Shown: positions 8,263 through 16,662 of the stretch, one piece after another | Layout of the letters: each line of letters opens with the position of its first letter | How positions within the stretch are numbered: position 1 is the first letter of the stretch | Assembly (NCBI GenBank): GCA_019635875.1 | Contig: JAHBYP010000005.1 | Span: 537,687-601,686, forward strand | Length of the DNA stretch: 64,000 nucleotides | From: Alphaproteobacteria bacterium | GTDB taxonomy: Bacteria; Pseudomonadota; Alphaproteobacteria; Reyranellales; Reyranellaceae | Direction: 5' to 3' | Program-made: the position numbers and the translations under genes | Notes under the pieces: model-generated | Seen by the model: the letters and a program-made list of their open reading frames with translations, nothing else | What the model was told of the DNA's origin: nothing | The model's database searches: none

Positions 8263-9674
8263 CCGGGACCTGCGAGCTGGCGATCATCGGCGCCGGCCCC
8301 GCCGGCATGGCCGCCGCGACCACCGCCGCACGGCTCGGCGTCGAGGCGGTCGTGCTCGACGAGCAGCCCTCGCCCGGCGGCCAGATCTATCGCGCCGTCA
8401 CCGAGACGCCGGTGCGCCAGGGCACGGTGTTCGGCGACGACTACTGGCGCGGGCTGGAGCTGGCACGCGCGTTCGCGGGCAGCGGCGCCGCATACCTGCC
8501 GGGCTCAACCGTCTTCAGCGTCGCGCCGCGCGTCGAGGACGGCCGGCGCGAGATCGGCATCTCCAGCGGCGGCAAGGCACGGTTGATGCAAGCGCGCCAC
8601 GTCATCGTCGCGACGGGCGCGCAGGAGCGGCCGATGCCGATACCCGGCTGGACGCTGCCCGGCGTGCTGACCGCCGGCGCGGCGCAGATCCTGCTCAAGA
8701 GCGCCGGCCTCGCGCCGTCGGGCCGCACGGTGCTGGCCGGCAGCGGCCCGCTGCTGTGGCTGCTCGCCGCCCAGCTGCTGCGCGCCGGCGGCACGTTGAG
8801 CGCGATCCTCGACACGACGCCGCGCATCGGCATCGGCCTCGACATGCTGTCCTTCGCGGCCTCGCCCTATCTGCTCAAGGGATTGGCGCTGATGCGCGAG
8901 ACCAGGCGTCACCTGATGCCGCAGCGCGGCGTGAGCGGCCTGCGCGCCGAGGGCGACACGCGCCTGCGCCGTGTGTCATTCGCCGATCGCAGCGCCGCCG
9001 CGCGTCACATCGAGTGCGATACGCTGCTGCTGCACCAGGGCGTGGTGCCCAACGCCAACCTCGCGATGTCGATCGGCTGTGCCCATCGCTGGGACGACGC
9101 GCAGCTCTGCTTCGTGCCGATGCTCGATGCCTGGGGTCACAGCAGCGCCGATGGCGTGTCGATCGCCGGCGACGGCGCGGGCATCGCCGGTGCGGAGGCC
9201 GCGGCCGAGCGCGGCCGGCTGGCGGCGCTCGACGCGGCATGCCGGCTGGGCCGGATCGATGAGCCGACGCGTGAGCGCGAGGCCGCCGCACCGCGGCGTG
9301 CCCTGGCGAGATTCGGCCGCGGCCGCGCCTTCCTCGACCGCGCCTTCCGGCCGATCGAGGCGCATCGCATTCCCGCCGGCGACACCATCGCCTGCCGCTG
9401 CGAGGAGGTGAGCGCAGCGCAGATCGTCGAGGCGGTGCGCGTCGGCGCGACCGGCCCCAACCAGCTCAAGGCCTATCTGCGCTGCGGCATGGGCCCGTGC
9501 CAGGGACGCCTCTGCGGCCTGACCGTCACCGAGCTGATCGCCCAGGCGCGCGGCAAGACGCCGGCCGAGATCGGCCACTACCGCCTGCGGCCGCCGGTCA
9601 AGCCGATCACCGTCGCCGAGCTCGCCTCGCTGCCGCGCAGCGAGGCCGAGGCCAACGCGGTGGCGCGGCAATGA
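8259..9674 (+). CDS. FAD/NAD(P)-binding subunit with BFD-like 2Fe-2S tail (HcnB / opine oxidase A-like)
   Basis: This is a 471-residue pyridine-nucleotide disulfide-type flavoprotein. Residues 1-30 hold the FAD Rossmann motif (IIGAGPAGMAAATTA); a second nucleotide motif (LAGSGPLLWLLAAQLL) lies near residue 160. The end has a BFD-like iron-sulfur module: CRCEEV, then RCGMGPCQGRLC about 40 residues later, giving four Cys ligands. That architecture is shared with opine oxidase OoxA, HcnB and D-hydroxyproline dehydrogenase alpha subunits. It starts on the ATGA overlap with the 2Fe-2S gene and closes the operon, 53 bp before an MFS gene. Confidence 0.88.
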   Translation: MTGTCELAIIGAGPAGMAAATTAARLGVEAVVLDEQPSPGGQIYRAVTETPVRQGTVFGDDYWRGLELARAFAGSGAAYLPGSTVFSVAPRVEDGRREIGISSGGKARLMQARHVIVATGAQERPMPIPGWTLPGVLTAGAAQILLKSAGLAPSGRTVLAGSGPLLWLLAAQLLRAGGTLSAILDTTPRIGIGLDMLSFAASPYLLKGLALMRETRRHLMPQRGVSGLRAEGDTRLRRVSFADRSAAARHIECDTLLLHQGVVPNANLAMSIGCAHRWDDAQLCFVPMLDAWGHSSADGVSIAGDGAGIAGAEAAAERGRLAALDAACRLGRIDEPTREREAAAPRRALARFGRGRAFLDRAFRPIEAHRIPAGDTIACRCEEVSAAQIVEAVRVGATGPNQLKAYLRCGMGPCQGRLCGLTVTELIAQARGKTPAEIGHYRLRPPVKPITVAELASLPRSEAEANAVARQ

Positions 9675-9727
9675 CGCTTCGGTCCTGAGCGAAGCATCGC
9701 CGGCGCAGCTTCCTCCACAAGATCCCC

Positions 9728-10981
9728 ATGTCGAGCACAGTCAGTACCGGCGCGCCGACGCGCCTGCAGGTGTCCCTGTTCATCGCCGGCCTCGTCGCCA
9801 TCGCCACGCTCAGCCAGTCCTTCCGCGTGCTGCTCAACACCGTGGCGCCCGACGTCATGCGCGATCTCGGCATGTCGGCGGCGGTCTATGGCGTGGCGGT
9901 CAGCGTCTTCTTCCTTTCGCTGCTGGTGGCGCAGGTGCCGCTGGGCATCGCCTTCGACCGCTATGGCGTGCGCGGCCCGATCGCCGCGCTCACGGTGCTC
10001 ACCGTGCTGGGCGCCGTCGGCCAGGCGCTGGCGCGCACGCCGGCCGAGATGATCGCCGCGCGCCTGGTCGTCGGCCTGGGCTGCTCCGGCTACTTCATGG
10101 CCGGCGCCGTGCTGTGCGGCGTGTGGTTCGCGCCGGCGCAGTTCGCCACCATGCTGGCGCGCGTCTTCGCGCTGGGCGGGCTCGGCACGCTGCTCGCCGG
10201 CACGCCACTGGCCATCCTCGCCGAGTGGCTGGGCTGGCGCGGCGCCTTCGGCGCCATGGCGGGGCTGGCCGTCGCCACCGGCCTGCTGTTCTGGTTCACC
10301 GTGCACGACACGCCGCCCGGCGCGCCGCGACGGCGGCCCTCGACCGGCTCGTTCATCGACATGCTGCGCGGCATCGGCCGCATCCTGCGCCTGCCGCGCA
10401 TGCCGATGCTGATGGCGATGCACTTCTCCGCCTATGCCTCGATGCTGGCGATCATGGGCGCGTGGAGCGGTCCCTACCTCGCCGACGTGCACGGCATGGA
10501 CGCGCTGGCGCGCGGTCACGTGGTGACAGCCATGGCGATCGCCCAGATCGTCGGGGTCAGCCTCTACGGTCCGCTCGATCGCGTCTTCAACACGCGCAAG
10601 GGCGTGGTGATCGCCGGCGTCGCGCTGACCCTGGCGCCGTTCCTGGCGCTGGTGCTCGTCCCGCTGCCGGCCACGTGGCTGGCCGTGAGCCTGCTGGTCG
10701 CGCTGTGCTTCTTCGCCGCCTACTCGGTGCAGATCGTGGCCCATGGCCGCGCGATGTACCCGCCCGACCTCGTCGGCCGCGGCGTCACCACGCTGAACAT
10801 CGCCCAGGTCGGCGGCAGCATGGCCCTGCCGCTGCTCGCCGGCGCGGTGATCAGCCAGCTCGCCCAGGGCGGACCGCGCAGCGACTTCGTCTATCGCATG
10901 GGCTTCGGCGCGGTGGCCGCCGTGCTGCTGGTCTCGGCACTGTGCTACCTCGCCGTGCCCGACCGGCGCCCGCGCGGCTGA
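9728..10981 (+). CDS. MFS transporter
   Basis: This is a 417-residue major facilitator superfamily permease of the inner membrane with about 12 hydrophobic segments. The loop between helices 2 and 3 reads GIAFDRYGVRGP, the family's G-x3-D-R-x-G-R-type signature, and a second half-repeat follows after a central loop (TPPGAPRRRPSTG). No classical ribosome site is visible before the ATG. It directly follows the three-subunit dehydrogenase on the same strand and may import that enzyme's substrate, but only position supports this. Confidence 0.85.
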   Translation: MSSTVSTGAPTRLQVSLFIAGLVAIATLSQSFRVLLNTVAPDVMRDLGMSAAVYGVAVSVFFLSLLVAQVPLGIAFDRYGVRGPIAALTVLTVLGAVGQALARTPAEMIAARLVVGLGCSGYFMAGAVLCGVWFAPAQFATMLARVFALGGLGTLLAGTPLAILAEWLGWRGAFGAMAGLAVATGLLFWFTVHDTPPGAPRRRPSTGSFIDMLRGIGRILRLPRMPMLMAMHFSAYASMLAIMGAWSGPYLADVHGMDALARGHVVTAMAIAQIVGVSLYGPLDRVFNTRKGVVIAGVALTLAPFLALVLVPLPATWLAVSLLVALCFFAAYSVQIVAHGRAMYPPDLVGRGVTTLNIAQVGGSMALPLLAGAVISQLAQGGPRSDFVYRMGFGAVAAVLLVSALCYLAVPDRRPRG

Positions 10982-11049
10982 GCGCGGCGCGATGATTGCA
11001 GATCCGATGAGAAAATATGCCGCATTCGATTGAGGTCGGCTCGCAAGCC

Positions 11050-11063
11050 GCTTTTGCAAAAGC
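11050..11063. promoter_or_regulatory. Perfect 14-bp palindrome upstream of pyrE
   Basis: GCTTTTGCAAAAGC is self-complementary and is followed by AAAAAGCGC, which can re-pair with the flanking GCTTTT. It lies 69 bp after the MFS stop and about 145 bp before pyrE. It could be an operator or a weak terminator. It is one of few A/T-rich spots in the area. Confidence 0.35.
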
Positions 11064-11206
11064 AAAAAGCGCCCTCACCTCATGTGCCTTCTTCGCCCCG
11101 GCCCGGCCCCCATCGGGCGGTTTGACGGCATGGGTCTTGCCCAGCTAACCCCCTGACGCTACACACGCTTCGGCCGTCGCACAGGCGACGGGCCCGGGGG
11201 ACGTCA

Positions 11207-12052
11207 ATGGCCGTGAAGAAAGGCAAGACCGCAGCAAGAAAGTCGCCGCCCAGGAAGGCCGTCAGCAAGCCGGCAACGAAGAAGGCCGTCACGAAGGCCG
11301 CGAGCAGGGCTGCGGGCAAGGCGTCGAAAGCCAGCGCATCGGCGGGTGCGCGCGACACGGCGCGGCTGCTGCTGGAGATCGAGGCGGTCCATTGCCGGGC
11401 CGACAAGCCCTTCATCTTCACCTCGGGCCGCGCCAGCCCGGTCTACATCGACTGCCGCAAGATCATTTCGTTCCCCGAGGCGCGGGCGAAGATCATGGCG
11501 CATGCCCACAAGCTGATCGGCGACACGATCGGCTGGTCGAAGATCGACGTCGTCGCCGGCGGCGAGACGGCGGGCATCCCGTTCTCGGCCTTCATCGCCC
11601 AGACGGCGAAGAAGCCGATGATCTACGTGCGCAAGCAGCCCAAGGGCTTCGGCCGCATGGCTCAGATCGAGGGCGAGCTGAAGCCCGGCCAGCGCGTGCT
11701 GCTGGTCGAGGATCTCGCCACCGACGGCGGCAGCAAGGTCAATTTCATCGAGGCGCTGCGCAAGGCCGACGCCAAGGTCACCGACTGCTTCGTGATCTTC
11801 CACTACGGCATCTTTGCCCAGAGCATCGACACGCTCTCGCTGATGGGCGTGAAGCTGCATGCGCTCGCCACCTGGTGGGATGTGCTCGACGCGGCCGAAC
11901 GTCACAAGTACTTCGACGCCCAGGGCCTGGCCGAGACCCGCGCCTTCCTCGAATCGCCGGATGGATGGTCGGCCACCCATGGCGGCGCCGGCCAACGGCC
12001 CAACCAGATGCGCCCGCCGATGGGCGCCATGGCCCAACCGCCGGCGCGCTGA
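11207..12052 (+). CDS. pyrE: Orotate phosphoribosyltransferase with histone-like N-terminal tail
   Basis: This is a 281-residue enzyme joining orotate to PRPP to give OMP in pyrimidine synthesis. The catalytic core begins near residue 48. FTSGRASPVYIDCR (71-84), VRKQPKGFGR (141-150) and the PRPP loop VEDLATDGGSK (167-177) identify OPRTase. The odd part is residues 1-48, almost only Lys, Ala, Ser, Pro and Arg (KKGK, RKAVSKPATKKAVTKAASR), like an H1/AlgP-type tail. The start is supported by GGGGGA seven bases upstream, so the tail looks genuine. The C-terminal 30 residues (GGAGQRPNQMRPPMG...) also extend past the usual fold. The usual OPRTase length is about 210-230. Confidence 0.88.
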   Translation: MAVKKGKTAARKSPPRKAVSKPATKKAVTKAASRAAGKASKASASAGARDTARLLLEIEAVHCRADKPFIFTSGRASPVYIDCRKIISFPEARAKIMAHAHKLIGDTIGWSKIDVVAGGETAGIPFSAFIAQTAKKPMIYVRKQPKGFGRMAQIEGELKPGQRVLLVEDLATDGGSKVNFIEALRKADAKVTDCFVIFHYGIFAQSIDTLSLMGVKLHALATWWDVLDAAERHKYFDAQGLAETRAFLESPDGWSATHGGAGQRPNQMRPPMGAMAQPPAR

Positions 12053-12114
12053 AGCGGCAACCCGTCCCGCGACCTGCCGTTCTGGAGGAGACCCCGAACG
12101 GCAGGAGTTGCGTC

Positions 12115-12324
12115 ATGGGCAACAAGCACGTCCCCATCTCGAACAGGAACGAAGGCGAGGGCAGCCGCAGCGCCGCGCGCGCCTACAATGCTGGCCTCAA
12201 GGAGCACATCGATTCCGGCAAGGTGAAGCCCGCCGCCGAGAAGGCGAAGAAGGCCGTCGAATCACCGGAGAATGCCGAATTGCGCGATGCCGAGAAGACC
12301 GGCCTCGCCAAGGGCCGCCACTGA
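12115..12324 (+). CDS. Small conserved hydrophilic protein of unknown function
   Basis: This is a 69-residue, highly charged protein beginning MGNKHVPISNRN, with AGGAG eight bases before the ATG. Residues 12-24 (NEGEGSRSAARAYN) and the C-terminal KxxAEKAKKAVESPENAELRDAEK look like a conserved soluble helix pair; I recall similar short proteins as unnamed entries in Rhizobiales and Rhodospirillales. The composition (Lys, Glu, Ala, no Cys or Trp) suggests a disordered or stress-type protein. No function can be assigned. It lies between pyrE and a composite hairpin repeat. Confidence 0.65.
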   Translation: MGNKHVPISNRNEGEGSRSAARAYNAGLKEHIDSGKVKPAAEKAKKAVESPENAELRDAEKTGLAKGRH

Positions 12325-12346
12325 GGCGCACCGTCGGAGGCCAATA

Positions 12347-12555
12347 CCTTCCCCCGGAGGGCAGGGCGATCGCATATGGTTTGGCCTTGTGCCCCCCTCT
12401 CCCCGCTTGCGGGGAGAGGGTTGGGGTGAGGGGCTGCCGCAAGTGGCGCACCACGACTGTGCTCAACCTGAAACGACCCCTCACCCCGACCCTCTCCCCG
12501 CATGCGGGGAGAGGGGGAAACGCCATATGCGATCGCCCTGCCCTCCGGGGGAAGG
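12347..12555. repeat. Composite nested hairpin repeat, copy A3 (family A arm + F arm enclosing a family B element)
   Basis: Three repeat units are nested like brackets. Outermost are family A end arms (CCTTCCCCCGGAGGG / CCCTCCGGGGGAAGG). Next is an 18-bp arm CAGGGCGATCGCATATGG with its exact complement. Inside, at about 12394-12516, is a family B element (CCCCTCTCCCCGC...GCGGGGAGAGGGG with TTGGGGTGAGGGG). The outer 33 bp on each side are perfectly complementary. It separates the small protein gene from the convergent ester-cyclase-like gene. Confidence 0.85.
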
Positions 12556-12561
12556 TAACGT

Positions 12562-12975
12562 TCATTTCGTGCCCCTCAGCTGGCGGCGCAGGGTTTCGGT
12601 GTCGCCCAGCACCCAGATCGTCGCGATCTGTCCGTGCTTGACGGTGAAGAAGGCCGCGCCGGTCCAGGTCACCGTGTGGCCGGTCGGCTTCTCGCCCCAC
12701 AGCGATTCGCAATGCAGCCCGCCGAAGGTCATGCGCGCGGCGGCGCTGTCGGCGTCGGCCACCAGATGGTCGATGCGGCAATGGTAGTCGGCGAAGGCGC
12801 GATGGATCTTGCGCATGTAGTCGATGAAGCCTTCGGCGCCCGCGCGTTCCTCGCCGATCGAGCCGCGGAACGACAGGTCGGCGGCGAGGATCTCGCGCGC
12901 CACCGCCTCGTCGGCGTGGTTCCAGACCTCGTCGTAGAAGCGCCGCACCAGTTGCGCACCCAGCGGTTCCGCCAT
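12562..12975 (-). CDS. SnoaL-like / ester cyclase family protein
   Basis: This is a 137-residue NTF2-fold protein of the SnoaL-like polyketide cyclase group (PF07366 type). Family features include the opening RRFYDEVWN helix, the GAEGFIDYMRKIHRAFADYHCRIDHL core and the closing FFTVKHGQIATIWVLGD strand pair. Such proteins are small hydrolases, isomerases or cyclases of unknown substrate; nothing nearby suggests one. It is divergent from the ABC binding-protein gene by about 75 bp. Its 3' end abuts the composite repeat. Confidence 0.75.
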   Translation of the reverse strand: MAEPLGAQLVRRFYDEVWNHADEAVAREILAADLSFRGSIGEERAGAEGFIDYMRKIHRAFADYHCRIDHLVADADSAAARMTFGGLHCESLWGEKPTGHTVTWTGAAFFTVKHGQIATIWVLGDTETLRRQLRGTK

Positions 12976-13049
12976 CCTCCGCTCCCTTGCCTGGACATGG
13001 GCGCCGGTGCGACGCTTGGCACGCCGTTCCCGTCCGCGAGGCCGTCCTG

Positions 13050-14711
13050 ATGCTCACCAGATCGATCGCGCTCGTCCTCGCCCTGCTCGCCAGCCTCGCC
13101 CCGTTCGCCCGGCCGGCGCAAGCCAAGGACGAGCTGGTGATCGGGCTGACCCAGTATCCCTCGACCTGGAACCCGCTGATCGGCGCCATGCTGGCCAAAT
13201 CGGTGGTGCAGAACATGACGGCGCGGCCCTTCACGGCCTACGACCCGGACTGGAAGCTGGTCTGTCTGCTGTGCACCGAGCTGCCGACCCTGGACAACGG
13301 CAAGGCGCGCCTGGTCGACCTGCCCGAGGGCAGGAAGGGCATGGAGATCGACTTCACCATCCGGCCCGAGGCCAGATGGGGCGACGGCACGCCGGTCAGC
13401 GTCAAGGACGTCGAGTTCACCATCGCGTTCGGCAAGCACCCGCAATCCGGCGTCGCCTCCTCGGAAGGCTATCGCCGCATCCTCAAGGTCGCGGCGCACG
13501 ACGAGAAGTCGTTCACCCTGACGATCGATCGCGTCACCTTCGACTACAACTCGACCGGCCTGCTGCTGCTGCCGGCGCATATCGAGAAGCCGATCTTCGA
13601 GGCCAACCCGCTCGAGTACCGCAACCGCAACAGCTACGACACCAACACCGCCAATCCCGGCCTGTACAGCGGCCCCTACCGCATCGTCTCGGCGCAACCG
13701 GGGGCGCAGGTCGTGCTGGAGCGCAACCCCACCTGGTGGGGCGCCAGGCCGTTCTTCCGCCGCATCGTCGTGCGCACCATCGAGAACAGCGCCGCGCTGG
13801 AAGCCAACCTGCTGTCGGGCAGCGTCGACTACATCCTGGGCGAGCTCGGCCTGTCGATCGACCAGGCGATCGCCTTCGAGAAGCGCCACAAGGACCGCTT
13901 CGTCGTCCACTACCAGCCGGCGCTGATCTACGAGCATATCGACGTCAACCTCGACAACCCGATCCTCAAGGATCTCAAGGTGCGCCAGGCGCTGATGCAC
14001 GGCATGGACCGCCAGGCGATCTCGAGCCGGCTGTTCGAGGGCAAGCAGCCGGTGGCGCATGGCGGCTTGAGCCCGCTCGATCCGATGTACGACAAGCAGG
14101 CGCGCCACTACGCCTACGATCCGGCGAAAGCGCGCGCGCTGCTCGACGAGGCGGGCTGGCGCGACATCAAGGGCGGCGTCCGCCACAACGCCAAAGGAGA
14201 GCGGCTGACCTTCGAGCTGGTGACCACCGCCGGCAACCGCACGCGCGAGCAGGTGCAGCAGGTGCTGCAGAGCCAGTGGCGCCAGATCGGCATCGATCTG
14301 CGGCTGAAGGCCGAGCCGCCGCGCGTCTTCTCCTCGGAGTCGCTCAACAAGCGCGGCTTCAGCGGGCTCGCGATGTACGCCTGGGTGACGCGGCCGGAGG
14401 GCGTGCCGCGCACCACGCTGCACTCCAACGAGATCCCGACCGCGGCCAACAACTGGAGCGGCCAGAACCATCCCGGCTACAGGAACCCCGCCATGGACCG
14501 CGCGCTCGATGCCGCCGAGCGCGAGATCGATCCGCAGAAGCGCCGCGCCCACTTCGCGGAGATCCAGAGGCTCTACGCCGACGACCTGCCGGTGCTGCCG
14601 CTCTACCACCGCGCCGATGCCTTCATCTTCCCGCGGCAGCTCAAGGGCGTCCGCCCGACCGGCCATCTCAATTCCTCGACCCTTTGGGTCGAGCAGTGGC
14701 GCTGGGAATAG
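13050..14711 (+). CDS. ABC transporter periplasmic binding protein, peptide/opine type (SBP_bac_5)
   Basis: This is a 553-residue exported solute receptor of the DppA/OppA family. Residues 1-25 form a signal peptide ending PAQAKD. The mature protein has the family opening (ELVIGLTQYPSTWNPL), a mid-region KVRQALMHGMDRQAI characteristic of SBP_bac_5, and a closing LPVLPLYHRAD. The start is the ATG of MLTRS with GAGG eight bases upstream. Permease genes of the same system follow at 15505 and 16663, after a GNAT gene and hairpin repeats. Ligands of the family are peptides, opines, nickel or sugars; which one is unclear. Confidence 0.87.
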   Translation: MLTRSIALVLALLASLAPFARPAQAKDELVIGLTQYPSTWNPLIGAMLAKSVVQNMTARPFTAYDPDWKLVCLLCTELPTLDNGKARLVDLPEGRKGMEIDFTIRPEARWGDGTPVSVKDVEFTIAFGKHPQSGVASSEGYRRILKVAAHDEKSFTLTIDRVTFDYNSTGLLLLPAHIEKPIFEANPLEYRNRNSYDTNTANPGLYSGPYRIVSAQPGAQVVLERNPTWWGARPFFRRIVVRTIENSAALEANLLSGSVDYILGELGLSIDQAIAFEKRHKDRFVVHYQPALIYEHIDVNLDNPILKDLKVRQALMHGMDRQAISSRLFEGKQPVAHGGLSPLDPMYDKQARHYAYDPAKARALLDEAGWRDIKGGVRHNAKGERLTFELVTTAGNRTREQVQQVLQSQWRQIGIDLRLKAEPPRVFSSESLNKRGFSGLAMYAWVTRPEGVPRTTLHSNEIPTAANNWSGQNHPGYRNPAMDRALDAAEREIDPQKRRAHFAEIQRLYADDLPVLPLYHRADAFIFPRQLKGVRPTGHLNSSTLWVEQWRWE

Positions 14712-14762
14712 GCGGCACAACATTCCCCTTCAATGCTTTGTGCTCCTGTCTATGATCCGCGC

Positions 14763-15341
14763 ATGTCCTTCGAGCCCGTCGAGCTGACCGGCCGCTACGT
14801 GCGGCTCGAGCCGCTCGCCGAACGCCATCGCGAGATGCTGCGTCCGGCGGCGCAGAACCCGCGCATCTGGGTGCTGACCACCTCGGCCTTCGGCGCCGCC
14901 TTCGATCCCTATTTCGACAACGCGCTGAACCGCGCCGCTTCGGGCATCGAGCGACCGTTCGTCGTGCGCCTGCTGGAGGAGGACCGGCTGGTAGGCAGCA
15001 CGCGCTTCATGAACATCGAGGCGGCGCACAAGCGGGTGGAAATCGGCGCGACCTGGTACGACCCCACCGTCTGGGCCGGCATGGTCAACCCCGAGTGCAA
15101 GCTGCTGCTGATGCGGCACGTCTTCGAGACGCTGAGATGGAACCGTGTCGAGTACAAGACCGACGCGCGCAACCAGCGCAGCCGCGACGCCATCCTGCGC
15201 CTGGGCGCGACCCAGGAAGGCATCTTCCGCAAGCACATGGTGCTGGCCGACGGCCACATCAGGGATTCGGTCTATTTCAGCATCGTCGACGACGAGTGGC
15301 CCGAAGTGAGGGACGGGCTGGAGCGGCGGCTGAAGTATTGA
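14763..15341 (+). CDS. GNAT family N-acetyltransferase (RimJ/RimL type)
   Basis: This is a 192-residue acetyl-CoA-dependent acetyltransferase. The opening GRYVRLEPLAERHREML and the mid-region LLMRHVFETLRWNRVEYKTDARNQRSRDAILRLGATQEG match the RimJ/RimL branch, where the R/N-N-x-x-S-R-x-A-I segment contacts CoA. The start is MSFEP at 14763; the ATG ten codons earlier lacks a better site. It sits between the binding protein and permease genes of a peptide-type transporter, so it may modify the transported compound or be an unrelated passenger. A family A repeat follows its stop. Confidence 0.85.
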   Translation: MSFEPVELTGRYVRLEPLAERHREMLRPAAQNPRIWVLTTSAFGAAFDPYFDNALNRAASGIERPFVVRLLEEDRLVGSTRFMNIEAAHKRVEIGATWYDPTVWAGMVNPECKLLLMRHVFETLRWNRVEYKTDARNQRSRDAILRLGATQEGIFRKHMVLADGHIRDSVYFSIVDDEWPEVRDGLERRLKY

Positions 15342-15350
15342 CGAACGTTA

Positions 15351-15472
15351 CCTTCCCCCGGAGGGGGAAGGTGCCCGAAGGGCGGAAGGGGGATGTTGAA
15401 GACGGACTCCTGCGTTCGTCTTCGACATCCCCCTTCCGGCGCTGCGCGCCACCTTCCCCCTCCGGGGGAAGG
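15351..15472. repeat. Family A hairpin repeat, copy A4
   Basis: This is a 122-bp copy with intact arms. It lies inside what looks like a transporter operon, between the GNAT gene and the first permease, so it either attenuates read-through or leaves a separate promoter for the permeases. Confidence 0.9.
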
Positions 15473-15504
15473 TAAGAAGACCTGTCGCTGTGTATACTGC
15501 CGGC

Positions 15505-16455
15505 ATGACGCGCTACCTGCTCGGCAGGCTTCTGCAGATGCTGCTGGTCCTGCTCGCCATGAGCGCGATCGTCTTCGGGCTGATCGGGCTCATGCCGGGC
15601 GATCCGATCGACCTGATGATCCAGGGCGATCCCGAGATGACGCCGGCCGACGCCGCGCGCCTGCGCGGGCTGTACGGCCTCGACCAGCCGATCTGGGCGC
15701 GCTACCTGAGCTGGCTGGGCGAGGCGCTGTCGGGCCGGCTCGGCTATTCGCGCCTGTTCACCCAGCCGGTGCTGGCGGTGCTCGCCCCGCGCCTGCTCGA
15801 CACGCTGCTGCTGATGGGGCTGGCGCTGTCGATCTCGGTGGCGATCGCGATTCCCGCCGGGCTGTGGGTGGCGCGCCGCGCGCAGAGCGGCGTCGACTAC
15901 GTCGTCAACCTGCTGTGCTTCGCCGGCGTCTCGCTGCCCAGCTTCTGGCTGGCGCTGCTGATGATCACGCTGTTCGCCGTGGTGCTGGGCTGGCTGCCGG
16001 CCGGCGGCGTCGGCGAGGGCCCATGGCAGCAGGCGCGCCATCTGGTGATGCCGGTCATCGTGCTGAGCCTGACCCAGCTCGGCCATCACATCCGCTTCGT
16101 GCGCGCCGCCGCGATCAACGCGCTGCGCGCCGACCACGTGCGCACCGCGCGGTCGAAGGGCCTGAGCGAAGGCCAGGTGATGTGGCGCCACGTGCTGCGC
16201 AACGCCATGGCGCCGGTGCTGACGGTGCTGGCGCTGTCCTTCGGCAGCCTGTTCTCCGGCGCGGTGATCACCGAGACCATGTTCGCGCGGCCCGGCATGG
16301 GCAAGACGATCTACGACGCGATCCTCGGCAACGACTTCAACCTGGCGCTGGTCGGCCTGATGCTGGCGACCTTCGCCACCCTGCTGGGCAACTTCCTCGC
16401 CGATCTCGGCTACGCCGCGCTCGATCCGCGCGTGCGCCTGCGCGAGGCCCCATGA
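15505..16455 (+). CDS. ABC transporter permease, DppB/OppB type
   Basis: This is a 316-residue inner-membrane subunit with about six transmembrane segments. It opens with the family pattern RYLLGRLLQMLLVLLAMSAIVFGLI and carries PGDPID (34-39). Near the C terminus the cytoplasmic coupling loop reads RAAAINALRADHVRTARSKGLSEGQV, the EAA-like motif that docks an ATPase, followed by ITETMFARPGMGK. Together with the permease at 16663 and the binding protein at 13050 it makes a Dpp/Opp-type importer. No ATPase gene is in the neighbourhood, so it must borrow one from elsewhere. Confidence 0.88.
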   Translation: MTRYLLGRLLQMLLVLLAMSAIVFGLIGLMPGDPIDLMIQGDPEMTPADAARLRGLYGLDQPIWARYLSWLGEALSGRLGYSRLFTQPVLAVLAPRLLDTLLLMGLALSISVAIAIPAGLWVARRAQSGVDYVVNLLCFAGVSLPSFWLALLMITLFAVVLGWLPAGGVGEGPWQQARHLVMPVIVLSLTQLGHHIRFVRAAAINALRADHVRTARSKGLSEGQVMWRHVLRNAMAPVLTVLALSFGSLFSGAVITETMFARPGMGKTIYDAILGNDFNLALVGLMLATFATLLGNFLADLGYAALDPRVRLREAP

Positions 16456-16459
16456 GAAC

Positions 16460-16647
16460 GCAGGGCGATTGGATAGGGCCGTTTTGCCTCGGCTTTGCCT
16501 TCCCCCGGAGGGGGAAGGTGGCGCGCAGCGACGGAAGGGGGATGCTTCAACGACGCCGGTGTCCGTCTTCGACATCCCCCTTCCGCCCTTCGGGCACCTT
16601 CCCCCTCCGGGGGAAGGTAGACCTGAACGCCATATGCCATCGCCCCG
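16460..16647. repeat. Composite repeat: F arms flanking family A copy A5 (core 16497-16617)
   Basis: A complete family A element (16497-16617) is flanked by imperfect inverted arms, CAGGGCGATTGGATAGG... on the left (16460-16482) and its near-complement on the right (16626-16647). The same F arm lies inside the family A ends in copy A3, so the nesting order is reversed here. It sits between two permease genes of one transporter, leaving about 200 bp between them. Confidence 0.8.
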
Positions 16648-16662
16648 CATGAGACCGGGATC

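Noticed and set aside
9677..9700. A partial family E-like arm (GGTCCTGAGCGAAGC)
   Set aside because: Only one arm is present and no complement follows, so it is not called as a repeat copy.
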